This document shows, piece after piece, positions 50,018 through 59,673 of a stretch of 64,000 bases of DNA. The position numbers were made by a program, and so were the translations under genes. The notes under the pieces were generated by a model. The model was not told the DNA's origin. It ran no database searches and worked only from the letters and a program-made list of their open reading frames with translations. The stretch lies in assembly GCA_029242935.1 (NCBI GenBank), contig JAQWSX010000042.1, positions 1 through 64,000 on the forward strand. Reading direction: 5' to 3'. Origin of the DNA: Akkermansiaceae bacterium. Its GTDB lineage: Bacteria > Verrucomicrobiota > Verrucomicrobiia > Verrucomicrobiales > Akkermansiaceae. The number at the start of each line of letters is the position of its first letter. Position 1 is the stretch's first letter.

Positions 50018-52129
50018 ATGACTCACCTACGTCATCTCATCGGGCTCGTTTTCCTAGCCCTTCTCACTGCTCCGGTATTGGCGCAAACACCAGAAGAGCT
50101 TGCAAAACTCGATCCTGGCGGCCTCTACTATCAAGCTTGGTCACTTGTCAAACAGGCCGAAGAACTTGAAAAAAAAGAGGAATTCGTCGAATCGTTTACG
50201 AAATACCGTAAGGCCCGATCTTTCTTTGATCTCATCACGATCACTCACCCCAACTTCAAACAAAAAGAGGGACTTAAATGGCGGACAAAGTCCACAACCG
50301 AGGCCATGCAGCGAATCCACGCCAGAGCCCTTGCCCAACAAAAGGAACGACAGGACGCTGGAAAAACACCCCTTCTAGAAGTTCCCGGCGAAGCAAAGCC
50401 ACGATTAACTATCCCTGGAAAAGTTGACCCAAACGGATTAGCCACCAAAACGATCCGTGACCTGCAGGCAGAAATCAACAGCCTCAATGCCGATCTCCGC
50501 CGTCGAGTCAACATCCGTGATGCTGAAAGCGCAAGGATTCGCCGACAAATCCAAGAACGCCAAACCCAGCTCTCCCGCCTCGCAGCCTCCCCGCTAAGAA
50601 ATCAAGTAGCTGAACTCAATCAGCAGATCGAACAACTCCGACAGGAGCGTGATGCCATGGCTGCGGCCCGAGACAAAGCCCTAGCCGATCAACGCCTCAC
50701 CTTACAGCGGCTTGCCGTGACTCAAAAAGCCCTACTTGTGGCACGAAAGGAAGAAGAGCGTCTCAAAGCTGTCATAGCCAAACAGACCAAAATTAACAAC
50801 CGGGTCGTAGAAGGGCAGCAAAACCAGATCGATGCTCTAAAGACAACCATCAAAGAAAAAGACAGACTTCTGACCGAGTCCAACCGCGTCAAAGCGGTAT
50901 TAGAAACCCGGCTGACCCAATCGGAAAAAATGGTGACCGAACTCCGTCAAGAGCGAATCGGTTTGATCGAAGAGCGCGACCAGATGAAGGCACTTTTGGG
51001 GATGGACGAAACCGACCGAATTCAAAAGCTCATCACGCAGAACGTCAGTCTAAGTAAAGAACTCAATGAGGCCAAAGCAAACCTCGAACTTGTCCAACAA
51101 GACGCCAATGCTTCAAAGGACAAGATTCTCATTGCCAAGCAGACTCTTGTGGTTGCCAAGGCAAAGATTCAAAATTTACAAAAAAGTGACATGCAAAGCA
51201 AATTGCGCATGGATCGACTGCAAAAACGTCTCAAGCAAGCTGAAAATGACCTCCTCGCACAACTGAATGGAGGGACGCTTAACAGGCGCGGAAAAGAGGA
51301 AGTCGCTCTTCTCCGGGGAGTGATCGATAAACTCAAAGCAAAGATACAGGCCCAGCAAGGCGCGGCCGAGCTCCTTTTAAAACAGGGCGAGAAATTGGGT
51401 GCCAATGACCAAAATTGGAAAGATGCACTCGCCCGTATCAGCGGAGATGAAAAAATGGAACTTACCATTGAGGAAATGGAATTGATCGAAAAAACCTCCC
51501 CGCTCAACCCAAGCCTTGAGAGCAATATCACTCCGAGCCCAGAAGAGCTCGCTGCCGGAACTTCACAACTCCGAGCCGCCAATAAAAACCTGAATACTGT
51601 CGCGCGACGCCTCTTTGCCAAAGGAGACTTTCAAGCCTCACGGGGAGCCCTCGAACTCATCGTGGATCAGGACCCCGGGGCCTGGGAGGCCATGATTAAC
51701 CTTGGCATTGTCCAACTTCGGCTGGACGATCCGGCGGCTGCTACCGGGCAATTCAGACAATCAATCCTTGTCGCCGGTGACCGAAAGATTCCCTACGCAC
51801 ACTTCATGCTCGGGGACTCCCTCTATCGCGTCGAGCTCTTCGAGGAAGCCGAGCAGGAACTCCGCCGCTCGCTTTCCTTCGAACCTCAAAATGCATTGGC
51901 TCATATTCTTCTTGGCAATATTGCCGGTAAAACCAACCGCTTTAACGATGCTGAATATCATTTTCTGGAAGCTATCGCTCAGGATCCCAATTTATTTGAA
52001 CCCTACGTCAACCTCTCCATCATTTTCCTGCGGAAGGGGCAGAAAGACGAGGCCCGCAAGTATTACCAACGCTACCTTGCAAAGGGCGGCGCCGCTCGGC
52101 CACCCTTGGAAACTCGCCTCATCAACTAA
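50018..52129 (+). CDS. Secreted coiled-coil and TPR protein
   Basis: Signal peptide; long heptad-rich central region; C-terminal TPRs (PGAWEAMINLGIVQLRLDDPAAATGQFRQSI...). Confidence 0.75.
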   Translation: MTHLRHLIGLVFLALLTAPVLAQTPEELAKLDPGGLYYQAWSLVKQAEELEKKEEFVESFTKYRKARSFFDLITITHPNFKQKEGLKWRTKSTTEAMQRIHARALAQQKERQDAGKTPLLEVPGEAKPRLTIPGKVDPNGLATKTIRDLQAEINSLNADLRRRVNIRDAESARIRRQIQERQTQLSRLAASPLRNQVAELNQQIEQLRQERDAMAAARDKALADQRLTLQRLAVTQKALLVARKEEERLKAVIAKQTKINNRVVEGQQNQIDALKTTIKEKDRLLTESNRVKAVLETRLTQSEKMVTELRQERIGLIEERDQMKALLGMDETDRIQKLITQNVSLSKELNEAKANLELVQQDANASKDKILIAKQTLVVAKAKIQNLQKSDMQSKLRMDRLQKRLKQAENDLLAQLNGGTLNRRGKEEVALLRGVIDKLKAKIQAQQGAAELLLKQGEKLGANDQNWKDALARISGDEKMELTIEEMELIEKTSPLNPSLESNITPSPEELAAGTSQLRAANKNLNTVARRLFAKGDFQASRGALELIVDQDPGAWEAMINLGIVQLRLDDPAAATGQFRQSILVAGDRKIPYAHFMLGDSLYRVELFEEAEQELRRSLSFEPQNALAHILLGNIAGKTNRFNDAEYHFLEAIAQDPNLFEPYVNLSIIFLRKGQKDEARKYYQRYLAKGGAARPPLETRLIN

Positions 52130-52172
52130 TTCTCGCTTGGACTTGGTTCACCTCATGGCCTAGCCTCTCGCC

Positions 52173-53591
52173 GTGGCTAGAACATACCTTGATGACGATT
52201 TCCTTCTCTTCTCTGAGACAGCCCGCAAGCTTTTTCACGATACGGCGAAGGATCTGCCAATTATCGACTATCACACCCATCTTCCGCCAGATGAGGTGGC
52301 CACGAACCAACGGTGGGAGAACATCACCGATCTCTGGCTTGGTCACGACCACTACAAGTGGCGAGCCATGCGCGCCAACGGGATTCCAGAGTCCCACATC
52401 ACCGGAAATGCTTCTCCCAAAGAGAAATTCCGTGCCTGGGCCGACACTATTCCGAACACCCTTCGCAATCCGCTCTACGACTGGACTCACCTCGAGCTCC
52501 GTCGCTGTTTCGGCATTAACACCCTCTTGAGTCCGGAAACGGCAGACGAAATTTGGGAAGGCTGTAACGAACGCCTCACAGACAAGGATTTCTCCGCCCA
52601 AGGTCTCCTTCGCAAATTCCGAGTCGATGCTGTCGGCACCACCGATGACCCCACCGACAACCTTTCCCACCACGTAGCCGCAAATGCCTCAGATTGCCCT
52701 ACCAAGATCTATCCAACCTTCCGGCCTGACAAAGCATTCTTCGTTGACCGTCCTTCTCTCCTAAACCCGTGGCTCGACCAGCTTGGCAAAAACATTATCA
52801 CCTTCGCTGATCTTCTTTCGGCGTTGAAGGCTCGTCAGGATTATTTCCACGAAAAAGGCTGTCGCTTGACCGACCACGGGATGCGCTATGCTTTGTCCAA
52901 TCCATGCCACGAAAGTGAAGCAGATCAAATTCTCGCCAAAGTTCGTGAAGGAAAAGCCGCCAACCCTAAAGAGACCGATGCCTTCGGCGCGCTTATCATG
53001 TATCACGTGGGTCAGTGGGTTTCAGAAAAAAATTGGACGATGCAACTCCATCTGGGACCAAGGCGCAATCCGAACACAAGACTCTTTGATAAACTAGGTC
53101 CCGATTCAGGATTTGATACGATTGGAGATTGGCCTCAGGGCGAGGCTCTTCTGTCCTTCCTTGATTCCCTTAGCAAACTCAACAAGCTGCCAAAGACTAT
53201 CATTTATAACCTTAATCCACGCGATAATGCCGTCCTCGCTGCCGCCTGCGGCTCTTTTCAGGAGGCCCCAATCCGTGGCAAAGTCCAATTCGGATCCGGA
53301 TGGTGGTTCAACGACACCCTCCAGGGAATGGAGTCCCAGATCAACACGCTTTCGGCGATTGGCCTACTTTCCCACTTTGTTGGAATGCTCACCGATTCGA
53401 GATCTTTTCTGTCCTTTCCAAGGCACGAATACTTCCGCCGTTTACTTTGCAATCTCGTCGGACAAGACGTGGAAGACGGCAAGCTACCAAACGATGACCG
53501 GCTCATCAGCAAGATGATTGGCAATATCTGCTACCATAACGCTGAAGCCTACTTCGAGCTCCCCCATCATTCCGAAGATCTCCTAGCCTAA
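52173..53591 (+). CDS. uxaC: Glucuronate isomerase
   Basis: FLLFSETARKLFHDTAKDLPIIDYHTHLPPDEVA; VGTTDDPTDNL; LGPRRNPNTRLFDKLGPDSGFDTIGD; MLTDSRSFLSFPRHEYFRR. GTG start. Confidence 0.95.
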   Translation: MARTYLDDDFLLFSETARKLFHDTAKDLPIIDYHTHLPPDEVATNQRWENITDLWLGHDHYKWRAMRANGIPESHITGNASPKEKFRAWADTIPNTLRNPLYDWTHLELRRCFGINTLLSPETADEIWEGCNERLTDKDFSAQGLLRKFRVDAVGTTDDPTDNLSHHVAANASDCPTKIYPTFRPDKAFFVDRPSLLNPWLDQLGKNIITFADLLSALKARQDYFHEKGCRLTDHGMRYALSNPCHESEADQILAKVREGKAANPKETDAFGALIMYHVGQWVSEKNWTMQLHLGPRRNPNTRLFDKLGPDSGFDTIGDWPQGEALLSFLDSLSKLNKLPKTIIYNLNPRDNAVLAAACGSFQEAPIRGKVQFGSGWWFNDTLQGMESQINTLSAIGLLSHFVGMLTDSRSFLSFPRHEYFRRLLCNLVGQDVEDGKLPNDDRLISKMIGNICYHNAEAYFELPHHSEDLLA

Positions 53592-53756
53592 AAACCCTCG
53601 GTGACGGGCGAATTTCAGCCTCGTTTTTTTCCGAAAAGCACGGTCGCTCTTTTGGGAGACGATGTTACTCTCTACAGGTTGCAAATTTTGAGTAAACTCG
53701 CTGCTCAACTTCGCTTCCCCGGTGACACGACGAAGTCTTCTGATTGATTGAACCCA

Positions 53757-54791
53757 ATGCTTGATATTACCTTTGCCAATCCCCACTTCCTGTGGCTCCT
53801 CATCCCTCTTATCGGGGGGCTTGTTTGGCGTTGGTTCAGTCTTCCTGCTTCTATTGCTGTATCTTCAACCGACCACTACACCAAGGCTGCGCCGAGGAAG
53901 CATTTCGCCCCCCGACACCTGCTTCTCTTGCTAGAGGTTTTCGCTGCCGCAGCCTTCATTTTTGCACTCGCTCGTCCCCAGTCGGATATGGAAATCGTCC
54001 CAGTGACCAAGGAAGGTACCGATATCATGCTGGTACTCGATTACTCGAACAGTATGGATGCTTTCGATCCGCCGTCTGGCATGGATGACTCCGCAGTCAG
54101 AAAAGGCATCGCCCAAGGGAGGATAAAAGACCGCCTGGGCGTCGCAAAAGATCAGATCAACCGCTTCGTTTCGCGACGTTCAGGCGACCGTATTGGCCTC
54201 GTCATTTTTGGCCACCTTGGCAACCTCGCGGTCGACCCAACTATCGACCACGATCACCTCATTGGCTACGTCGATCAACTCGAGAACTCCCTTCTTTCCC
54301 AAAGCGAGCGTGGCACAAATATCGCCGGCGGAATCAGTCAGGGCATCATCGCCTTGAAGGACTACAATGAAACCCGACGCACTATCGTTCTAATCACCGA
54401 TGGTGATCACACTGTTCCTGATCCTGTTTACACTCCAGTCACAGCAGCGGAAGCAGCCAAAAAACAAGACATCACCATTCACACAGTCGGCATTGGAAGT
54501 GACGATCCCTTTCTCCTCGGACCACTCTCACGCATGGGCGCGACAATCCGATTCGACACGCGGAACCTCGAAAAAATAGCATCAATCACCGGCGGTCAAT
54601 TTTTTCGAGCTAAGGATAACAAAGGTTTTGAAGACGTCATGGATACCATCGATTCACTTGAGAAGACCTCAAAACAACGTCCAGCCCTAATTTATCAGCG
54701 CGATCTCTACCCCACACTTTTGATAGGTGGAATCGCTGCCCTCGGCCTTGCCATTCTTCTTCGTCACACCCTTCTTCGCGAAATCTCCTAG
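53757..54791 (+). CDS. VWA-domain membrane protein, BatA-like
   Basis: MIDAS LVLDYSNSMDAF, SGDRIGLVIFGHLGNLAVDPTIDH, TIVLITDGDHT; TM helices at both ends. Start ATG 53757 preferred over TTG 53748. Confidence 0.88.
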   Translation: MLDITFANPHFLWLLIPLIGGLVWRWFSLPASIAVSSTDHYTKAAPRKHFAPRHLLLLLEVFAAAAFIFALARPQSDMEIVPVTKEGTDIMLVLDYSNSMDAFDPPSGMDDSAVRKGIAQGRIKDRLGVAKDQINRFVSRRSGDRIGLVIFGHLGNLAVDPTIDHDHLIGYVDQLENSLLSQSERGTNIAGGISQGIIALKDYNETRRTIVLITDGDHTVPDPVYTPVTAAEAAKKQDITIHTVGIGSDDPFLLGPLSRMGATIRFDTRNLEKIASITGGQFFRAKDNKGFEDVMDTIDSLEKTSKQRPALIYQRDLYPTLLIGGIAALGLAILLRHTLLREIS

Positions 54792-54805
54792 GCTTTATAA
54801 TCAAG

Positions 54806-57358
54806 ATGGAATTCCTCGCTCTCAAAAATCTCTTCTGGGTTCTACCCGTCGTAATCCTGTCGCTTGGTATCGCTGCTTGGTCTTACCATCAGCGGAAGAA
54901 AGCAATCTCCCTTCTTACCCAAAACTCTGGACACTGTAATCTGAAGTCAAATGCCTCTCCGGTCCGCCGGCGGATCCTCGGAATCGTTCTTCTCACTTCT
55001 CTCTTACTTGCCGGAGTCTCCGTCCTCCGCCCGATCAGCGGGTTCGTCAGAACTGAGTTCAAACGCCCTTCAAAAAATTTGGTTGTCCTATTCGATATTT
55101 CCAACTCGATGACAGCAACAGACACCGAAGGAATTAGTCGGAACGATGCCGCAAAACTTCTCTTACGTGAATTCATCAATTCTCGTCCGACAGATCGGAT
55201 CGGCCTTATCTCTTTCGCAGGCGATACCTTTATCGAGACGCCTGTCACCCGGAGCCGCGCTACTCTCCTCAAACGCGTTAATCAAATCCAACCCGGTGAC
55301 TTCCTAGTTCCCGGCACCGACATCACCGCTGCTCTTGAGGAAGCTCAAAATCTCCTCACCGAAGAACCCCCTCCGGGATCAGCGATTATTGTTCTCTCCG
55401 ATGGAGATAACGTCACCGGAGGAGATCCAGAAACCGTCCTCAGGCAACTTAAGAAATCCAAAGTGCCCATTATCGCGGTTGCCTTTGGAAAGGACGGCGT
55501 GCCAGCCAACGTGCCCAGAACCGAAATGTTCACACAGTCTAACCACAATACGGTCAAGCAACTCTCCGGGTCAACCAATGGACTATTTCTTAGCGCTTCA
55601 CCGAAGGAAGTTGAGGCTCAAATTACCCAACTCAACACCCGTGTCGACACTATCGAGTTGAATGGTGAAAATATCGCCGGTGAACTTTACGAACGACCCC
55701 AGGATATTTTTGTCTGGCCTCTTACCTTATCTCTTATCTGTCTCATGATCCACATCTTGCTCCCCCTTAGAACCAAAAACTGGCATCCGCTAACAACCGC
55801 AATCGCCTTCCTTCTTTCCATAGCTCCAAGCCTTCCCGGCGAAGAGGTCGATTCTTACGACGAAGCACTAGAGGTTGCCAAGGAAGAAGCATTACCCGTC
55901 ATGGTGATCTTCACCGGATCCGATTGGTCAAAACTCTCAATCACATTCGAACAGGAAATCCTCACGCACCAAATTTTCAAACAATGGGCAGAGACCAAAA
56001 TTGTCTGGACGCTCATCGACCTTCCCCGTGTTGGACTCACCGATGTGGAGCGGCGCGCTCGACGTACTCTCATGAAGGAACTAGGGGTCGAAACCTTTCC
56101 GATGGCTGTCTTTTTGGACGTGAACAAGAACCCGATGGGCTCTCTCACCCACGATCCCAAAGGACCCAGTTCTTGGATCGAGCGCGCCAATGCCATCTTG
56201 AAGGGTGAAATTGCGGCCGCCGACACCGCCGCTTCAACAGATTACCTTCCAGAAGAAATTCGCAAAAGCCTTGAAGACCCTACTCTCACCGAGACCCAGC
56301 GAAGTATCCGCTTTTACAACAAAGCTCTGGAGCTTGAAAAAGCTGAGCCTGAACTCACCTTGAAATCTGAAGACCGCTTTAAACTGCTGCTTGATCTTTA
56401 CAGCAAGGCTGCCGATGCCGCACCGATCCTCCGAAACGATTTAAAGTTCGCCGCACTTCATAAGCGAGGGATCCTTCATCATCGGAAGGGTCAATCTCGC
56501 GTCCCAAAATCCGAACAGGAAATCATGATGATGGCGATGCAGGAACGTTCTGATCCGGTAAAGCTTCTAAAGCGTGCCAAAAGTTCATTCAAAAATGCTC
56601 TCGAAATTTATAGAAGTGCCGCCCCCCTCAAACCCGCAGACGAAGAACTCAGCGACAACCTCGCTCTTGTTTACAAAAATATCTCGCGGGTCCAGGCCTA
56701 CCTTGATTTCCTCGCAGCCTTCCAAGCTGCCATCGAGGACACCCAAAACGCCCTCAATCAGGAAAATCGATTCGTCAAAAGCCTTGAAAGGGAAGTCAAC
56801 ACTCTCACCGAGGTAAACAAGAAGGCAATCGAAAGCGCCGCGAACTCGATTCAACATCTCATAGCGAGAGCGGAAGCAATCGAGGATTCGCCGACTATTC
56901 TACCAGAAGAGGGATTAAAGGATTACCGCCTGGCCGAGGAAGATATCGTTCTGGCGCCCTCCCCCCATCGCGAACGCCAGTTGGAGCAAGCAGCTCAACA
57001 CATCCAAGATGCCCTAGATCATTTGATCGATCCCCAGCAACAGCAGCAACCTCAACCAGCTCAAGGCGAGGGGGAAGGTGAGCCCCAAGAGGGCGAAAAA
57101 AGTGAAGGTGAGGAACCGGAAGGCGAAGGGGGCCGCCAAAACGAGCAAGAAAATCCGCAGGGTGATCGCCCCGAGGGCGATGAACCTACGGATGGAGATG
57201 AGGGCGAAGGCGATGAAAAAGGCAAGGGAGAGCCCGATGATAATGATCTCAAGAGAGCCGAAAAAGAGGGCGGTGATCTACGTTCGCGACTCCTGAGGAA
57301 ACAGCAGCAGGAATATCTCCGTAATGGTCGACGAGTTCCTCGAAGTAAGAACCACTAA
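54806..57358 (+). CDS. BatB-like VWA protein fused to thioredoxin-like domain and BatC-like Q/E/G-rich tail
   Basis: VLFDISNSMTATD MIDAS; TDRIGLISFAGDTFIETPVT; then LPVMVIFTGSDWSKLSITFEQEIL thioredoxin-like region without CxxC; C-terminal QQQQQPQPAQGEGEGEPQEGEKSEGEEPEGEGG. Confidence 0.85.
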   Translation: MEFLALKNLFWVLPVVILSLGIAAWSYHQRKKAISLLTQNSGHCNLKSNASPVRRRILGIVLLTSLLLAGVSVLRPISGFVRTEFKRPSKNLVVLFDISNSMTATDTEGISRNDAAKLLLREFINSRPTDRIGLISFAGDTFIETPVTRSRATLLKRVNQIQPGDFLVPGTDITAALEEAQNLLTEEPPPGSAIIVLSDGDNVTGGDPETVLRQLKKSKVPIIAVAFGKDGVPANVPRTEMFTQSNHNTVKQLSGSTNGLFLSASPKEVEAQITQLNTRVDTIELNGENIAGELYERPQDIFVWPLTLSLICLMIHILLPLRTKNWHPLTTAIAFLLSIAPSLPGEEVDSYDEALEVAKEEALPVMVIFTGSDWSKLSITFEQEILTHQIFKQWAETKIVWTLIDLPRVGLTDVERRARRTLMKELGVETFPMAVFLDVNKNPMGSLTHDPKGPSSWIERANAILKGEIAAADTAASTDYLPEEIRKSLEDPTLTETQRSIRFYNKALELEKAEPELTLKSEDRFKLLLDLYSKAADAAPILRNDLKFAALHKRGILHHRKGQSRVPKSEQEIMMMAMQERSDPVKLLKRAKSSFKNALEIYRSAAPLKPADEELSDNLALVYKNISRVQAYLDFLAAFQAAIEDTQNALNQENRFVKSLEREVNTLTEVNKKAIESAANSIQHLIARAEAIEDSPTILPEEGLKDYRLAEEDIVLAPSPHRERQLEQAAQHIQDALDHLIDPQQQQQPQPAQGEGEGEPQEGEKSEGEEPEGEGGRQNEQENPQGDRPEGDEPTDGDEGEGDEKGKGEPDDNDLKRAEKEGGDLRSRLLRKQQQEYLRNGRRVPRSKNH

Positions 57359-57372
57359 TTTTCGAAACTAAA

Positions 57373-59673
57373 ATGTTCCGACTCGTTCTCATCTTCAGTG
57401 TCCTATCGGCAATGCCTTCCTGGGCACAGGACTACCGCGTTTCCAGGCCGCCAAATATCATCACTGAGGATCGGATTGAATCCATCAGCATCGTGACCAG
57501 AGCTGAAATGGAACTAGGCAAACTTCCCAAACATCCAAAAATCACTTGGCTCGGATACTCAAGTATTCGGCTTCCCAATGACGCCTATGGCAACATGCAG
57601 ACCGACAACCGAATTTCATTCGTCGCGACCTCACCAGGCTTGATCGATTTCCCTCCAATCCCGATCGTGCTTGAAAATAAGGAATTTTTTATTCGGATTG
57701 GAGAGATCAAGGTGACAGAAAACACCACATCAAAGACCGAAACCCGGTTAGAGATTCTCTGGAATGGAAGTGCTCAGATTCCAAGGCAGGTTCATTTGGG
57801 CGAAGCTGTGGAAGTTCAGTTTATCGAGCTTGTTGAAAACAAGAACACTAGGTTCCGAGCAGGTTCTTATTTCTCCCAGCCCTCGAATCGGGTCGTTGGA
57901 GCTCAGTGGCATCAATACCTACGCTACTCAGGACGTAAACCTGTTCCCAGTGACTACTTTTACACCTATTCCCAAGGCGGATTCTTCAGTCGCTATGGAA
58001 GTCCTGAAAACTACAGCGAAATGGAACAAGAAATCGAGGGCATCGATTACAACCTCCGCGCCTACAAGGCCCGTTTGTATTTCACCAAGGTTGGAAAATC
58101 GACCGGACACCTTAGCGCCACTCTTGGGATTTCGCGGATTCGCTCCAGACATAGGACTCATGTTATTCCGTTCGAAATCGAAGTGCTTCCAGTCCCTCCA
58201 ATCCCAAACAATCAGGCGATCGATTCAGGCCTTGTGGGAGACTGGGAATTTCAAATCGATTACCGCCCTCTTCAGCCAACCGCCTCTCGCCCGTTCATTA
58301 TCGACATCTCAATCACCGGTCAGGGGAACCCAAATCTTCGGAATGACTTTGATTTCTCAAGCCAAGGCTTCCCATCAGTCGAGAGCGATCTCTATCCAAA
58401 AGTTGGCAGTAACTACGATTTCTGGGAGGGAGACTTTACTCAGACTCTTCTCCCAACCGGCAAAGTAGGGACCCTACCCGCAATAACCCTCGCCTCTTTC
58501 GACACGGTTGACGATAGATGGCGTTTCCACAAAATCACACCAACCCTGAACCTTCCAGGAACTAGTGATATTACCGCATCAATGACCCCTAGAAAGGACG
58601 CTGGCAGCATCACCACACGTCCGGTTTTACTCAATCTTCCGGTGTCTACCTTTGGAGCCTTCGCTCTTGCCCCTTTTCTACCTTTTCTGTTTGGCCTAGC
58701 CAAGAAACGGCTGGACGCGCGCGATCCAGGGAAGAAAGACCGCGAACGAACCCTAAAACGTCTTATTATAAGCTTTAAATCAGGAAAAGGAACAGCCGAG
58801 GAAATTGACAACGATTTACTGCCAATTCTTCGACACAAACTCCGACTCCCTCCGGGATCAACCGTGAGAGAGATTGCCAGCGCACTTGATGATCAAGCAC
58901 TCGCCGCAAGACTTAAAACCCATGCCGAAATCTCCTTCTCAAGTCAGGAACAGGCGTTCGATTTCATTGCGTTGGGGCGCGAGCTCACCAAGATTTCGCT
59001 CCTGCTGCTTATCACCATTTCATCACTAAAAGGTTCGACCCTACAGGAAGCCAACCAAGCGTTTAACGAGGCCAATTTCAATAGAGCAATCGATATCTAT
59101 AATGGCCTGATCAAGGAGAGTCCTGACCATGGTTCCCTGCGCTACAACCTTGCTCAAGCACACCTTTCAGCAAATGACCCCGCTCGGGCACGAGCATCCT
59201 GCCACACCGCACTTTTACTTGATCCGCTGGACCAAGAAGCGCGAGACTTGATGAGTGACATTCGTGAGCGCCAAGGTGACCTAACAGTTTCCCGGAACCG
59301 GTTTCTCGACCTTCGCCCGGATCAATGGGTCGTTGTAGCCGCCGTGATTTGGGTTATCACCTATTTGTTTTTTGGAATCTGCAAATTTGTTTCACTCCCC
59401 CGCTGGCCTGGTTTCGCCCTCGCAATCATCGCTTTTCTCTTTTTGGGGACCGCCGCTTGGCGACAGAGTCAACATTACTCTCCCAATCAATACATGGTCC
59501 TTGCCGACGAACTTCCTCGCGAGCCCAAAGCGGGCACACCCGACTGGAATTATCCCGCTCTTAGGGCGGGTCAAATCGTTCAAATTTCCGAAGTCAATGA
59601 AACCCATGCCCTCGTTCGATCATCCGAAAGCACCTTTTGGCTTCCTATAAATGAACTTCAACAAGTCTGGTAA
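57373..59673 (+). CDS. BatD-like protein with C-terminal TPR/BatE-like region
   Basis: N-terminal BatD-like beta domains (LGEAVEVQFIELVEN, PFIIDISITGQGNPNL), TM, then TPR ANQAFNEANFNRAIDIYNGLIKESPDHGSLRYNLAQAHL and C-terminal SH3-like segment. Confidence 0.8.
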   Translation: MFRLVLIFSVLSAMPSWAQDYRVSRPPNIITEDRIESISIVTRAEMELGKLPKHPKITWLGYSSIRLPNDAYGNMQTDNRISFVATSPGLIDFPPIPIVLENKEFFIRIGEIKVTENTTSKTETRLEILWNGSAQIPRQVHLGEAVEVQFIELVENKNTRFRAGSYFSQPSNRVVGAQWHQYLRYSGRKPVPSDYFYTYSQGGFFSRYGSPENYSEMEQEIEGIDYNLRAYKARLYFTKVGKSTGHLSATLGISRIRSRHRTHVIPFEIEVLPVPPIPNNQAIDSGLVGDWEFQIDYRPLQPTASRPFIIDISITGQGNPNLRNDFDFSSQGFPSVESDLYPKVGSNYDFWEGDFTQTLLPTGKVGTLPAITLASFDTVDDRWRFHKITPTLNLPGTSDITASMTPRKDAGSITTRPVLLNLPVSTFGAFALAPFLPFLFGLAKKRLDARDPGKKDRERTLKRLIISFKSGKGTAEEIDNDLLPILRHKLRLPPGSTVREIASALDDQALAARLKTHAEISFSSQEQAFDFIALGRELTKISLLLLITISSLKGSTLQEANQAFNEANFNRAIDIYNGLIKESPDHGSLRYNLAQAHLSANDPARARASCHTALLLDPLDQEARDLMSDIRERQGDLTVSRNRFLDLRPDQWVVVAAVIWVITYLFFGICKFVSLPRWPGFALAIIAFLFLGTAAWRQSQHYSPNQYMVLADELPREPKAGTPDWNYPALRAGQIVQISEVNETHALVRSSESTFWLPINELQQVW

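Noticed and set aside
51169-51621. 150 aa minus-strand ORF
   Set aside because: Shadow of the coiled-coil/TPR gene; Ser/Arg-rich composition.
53583-53786. 67 aa minus-strand ORF in the uxaC/batA gap
   Set aside because: Overlaps both neighbouring genes slightly and has no recognisable motif; not enough evidence for a gene.
57040-57250. Low-complexity purine-rich tract
   Set aside because: Explained by the Gln/Glu/Gly-rich tail of the BatB/BatC fusion.
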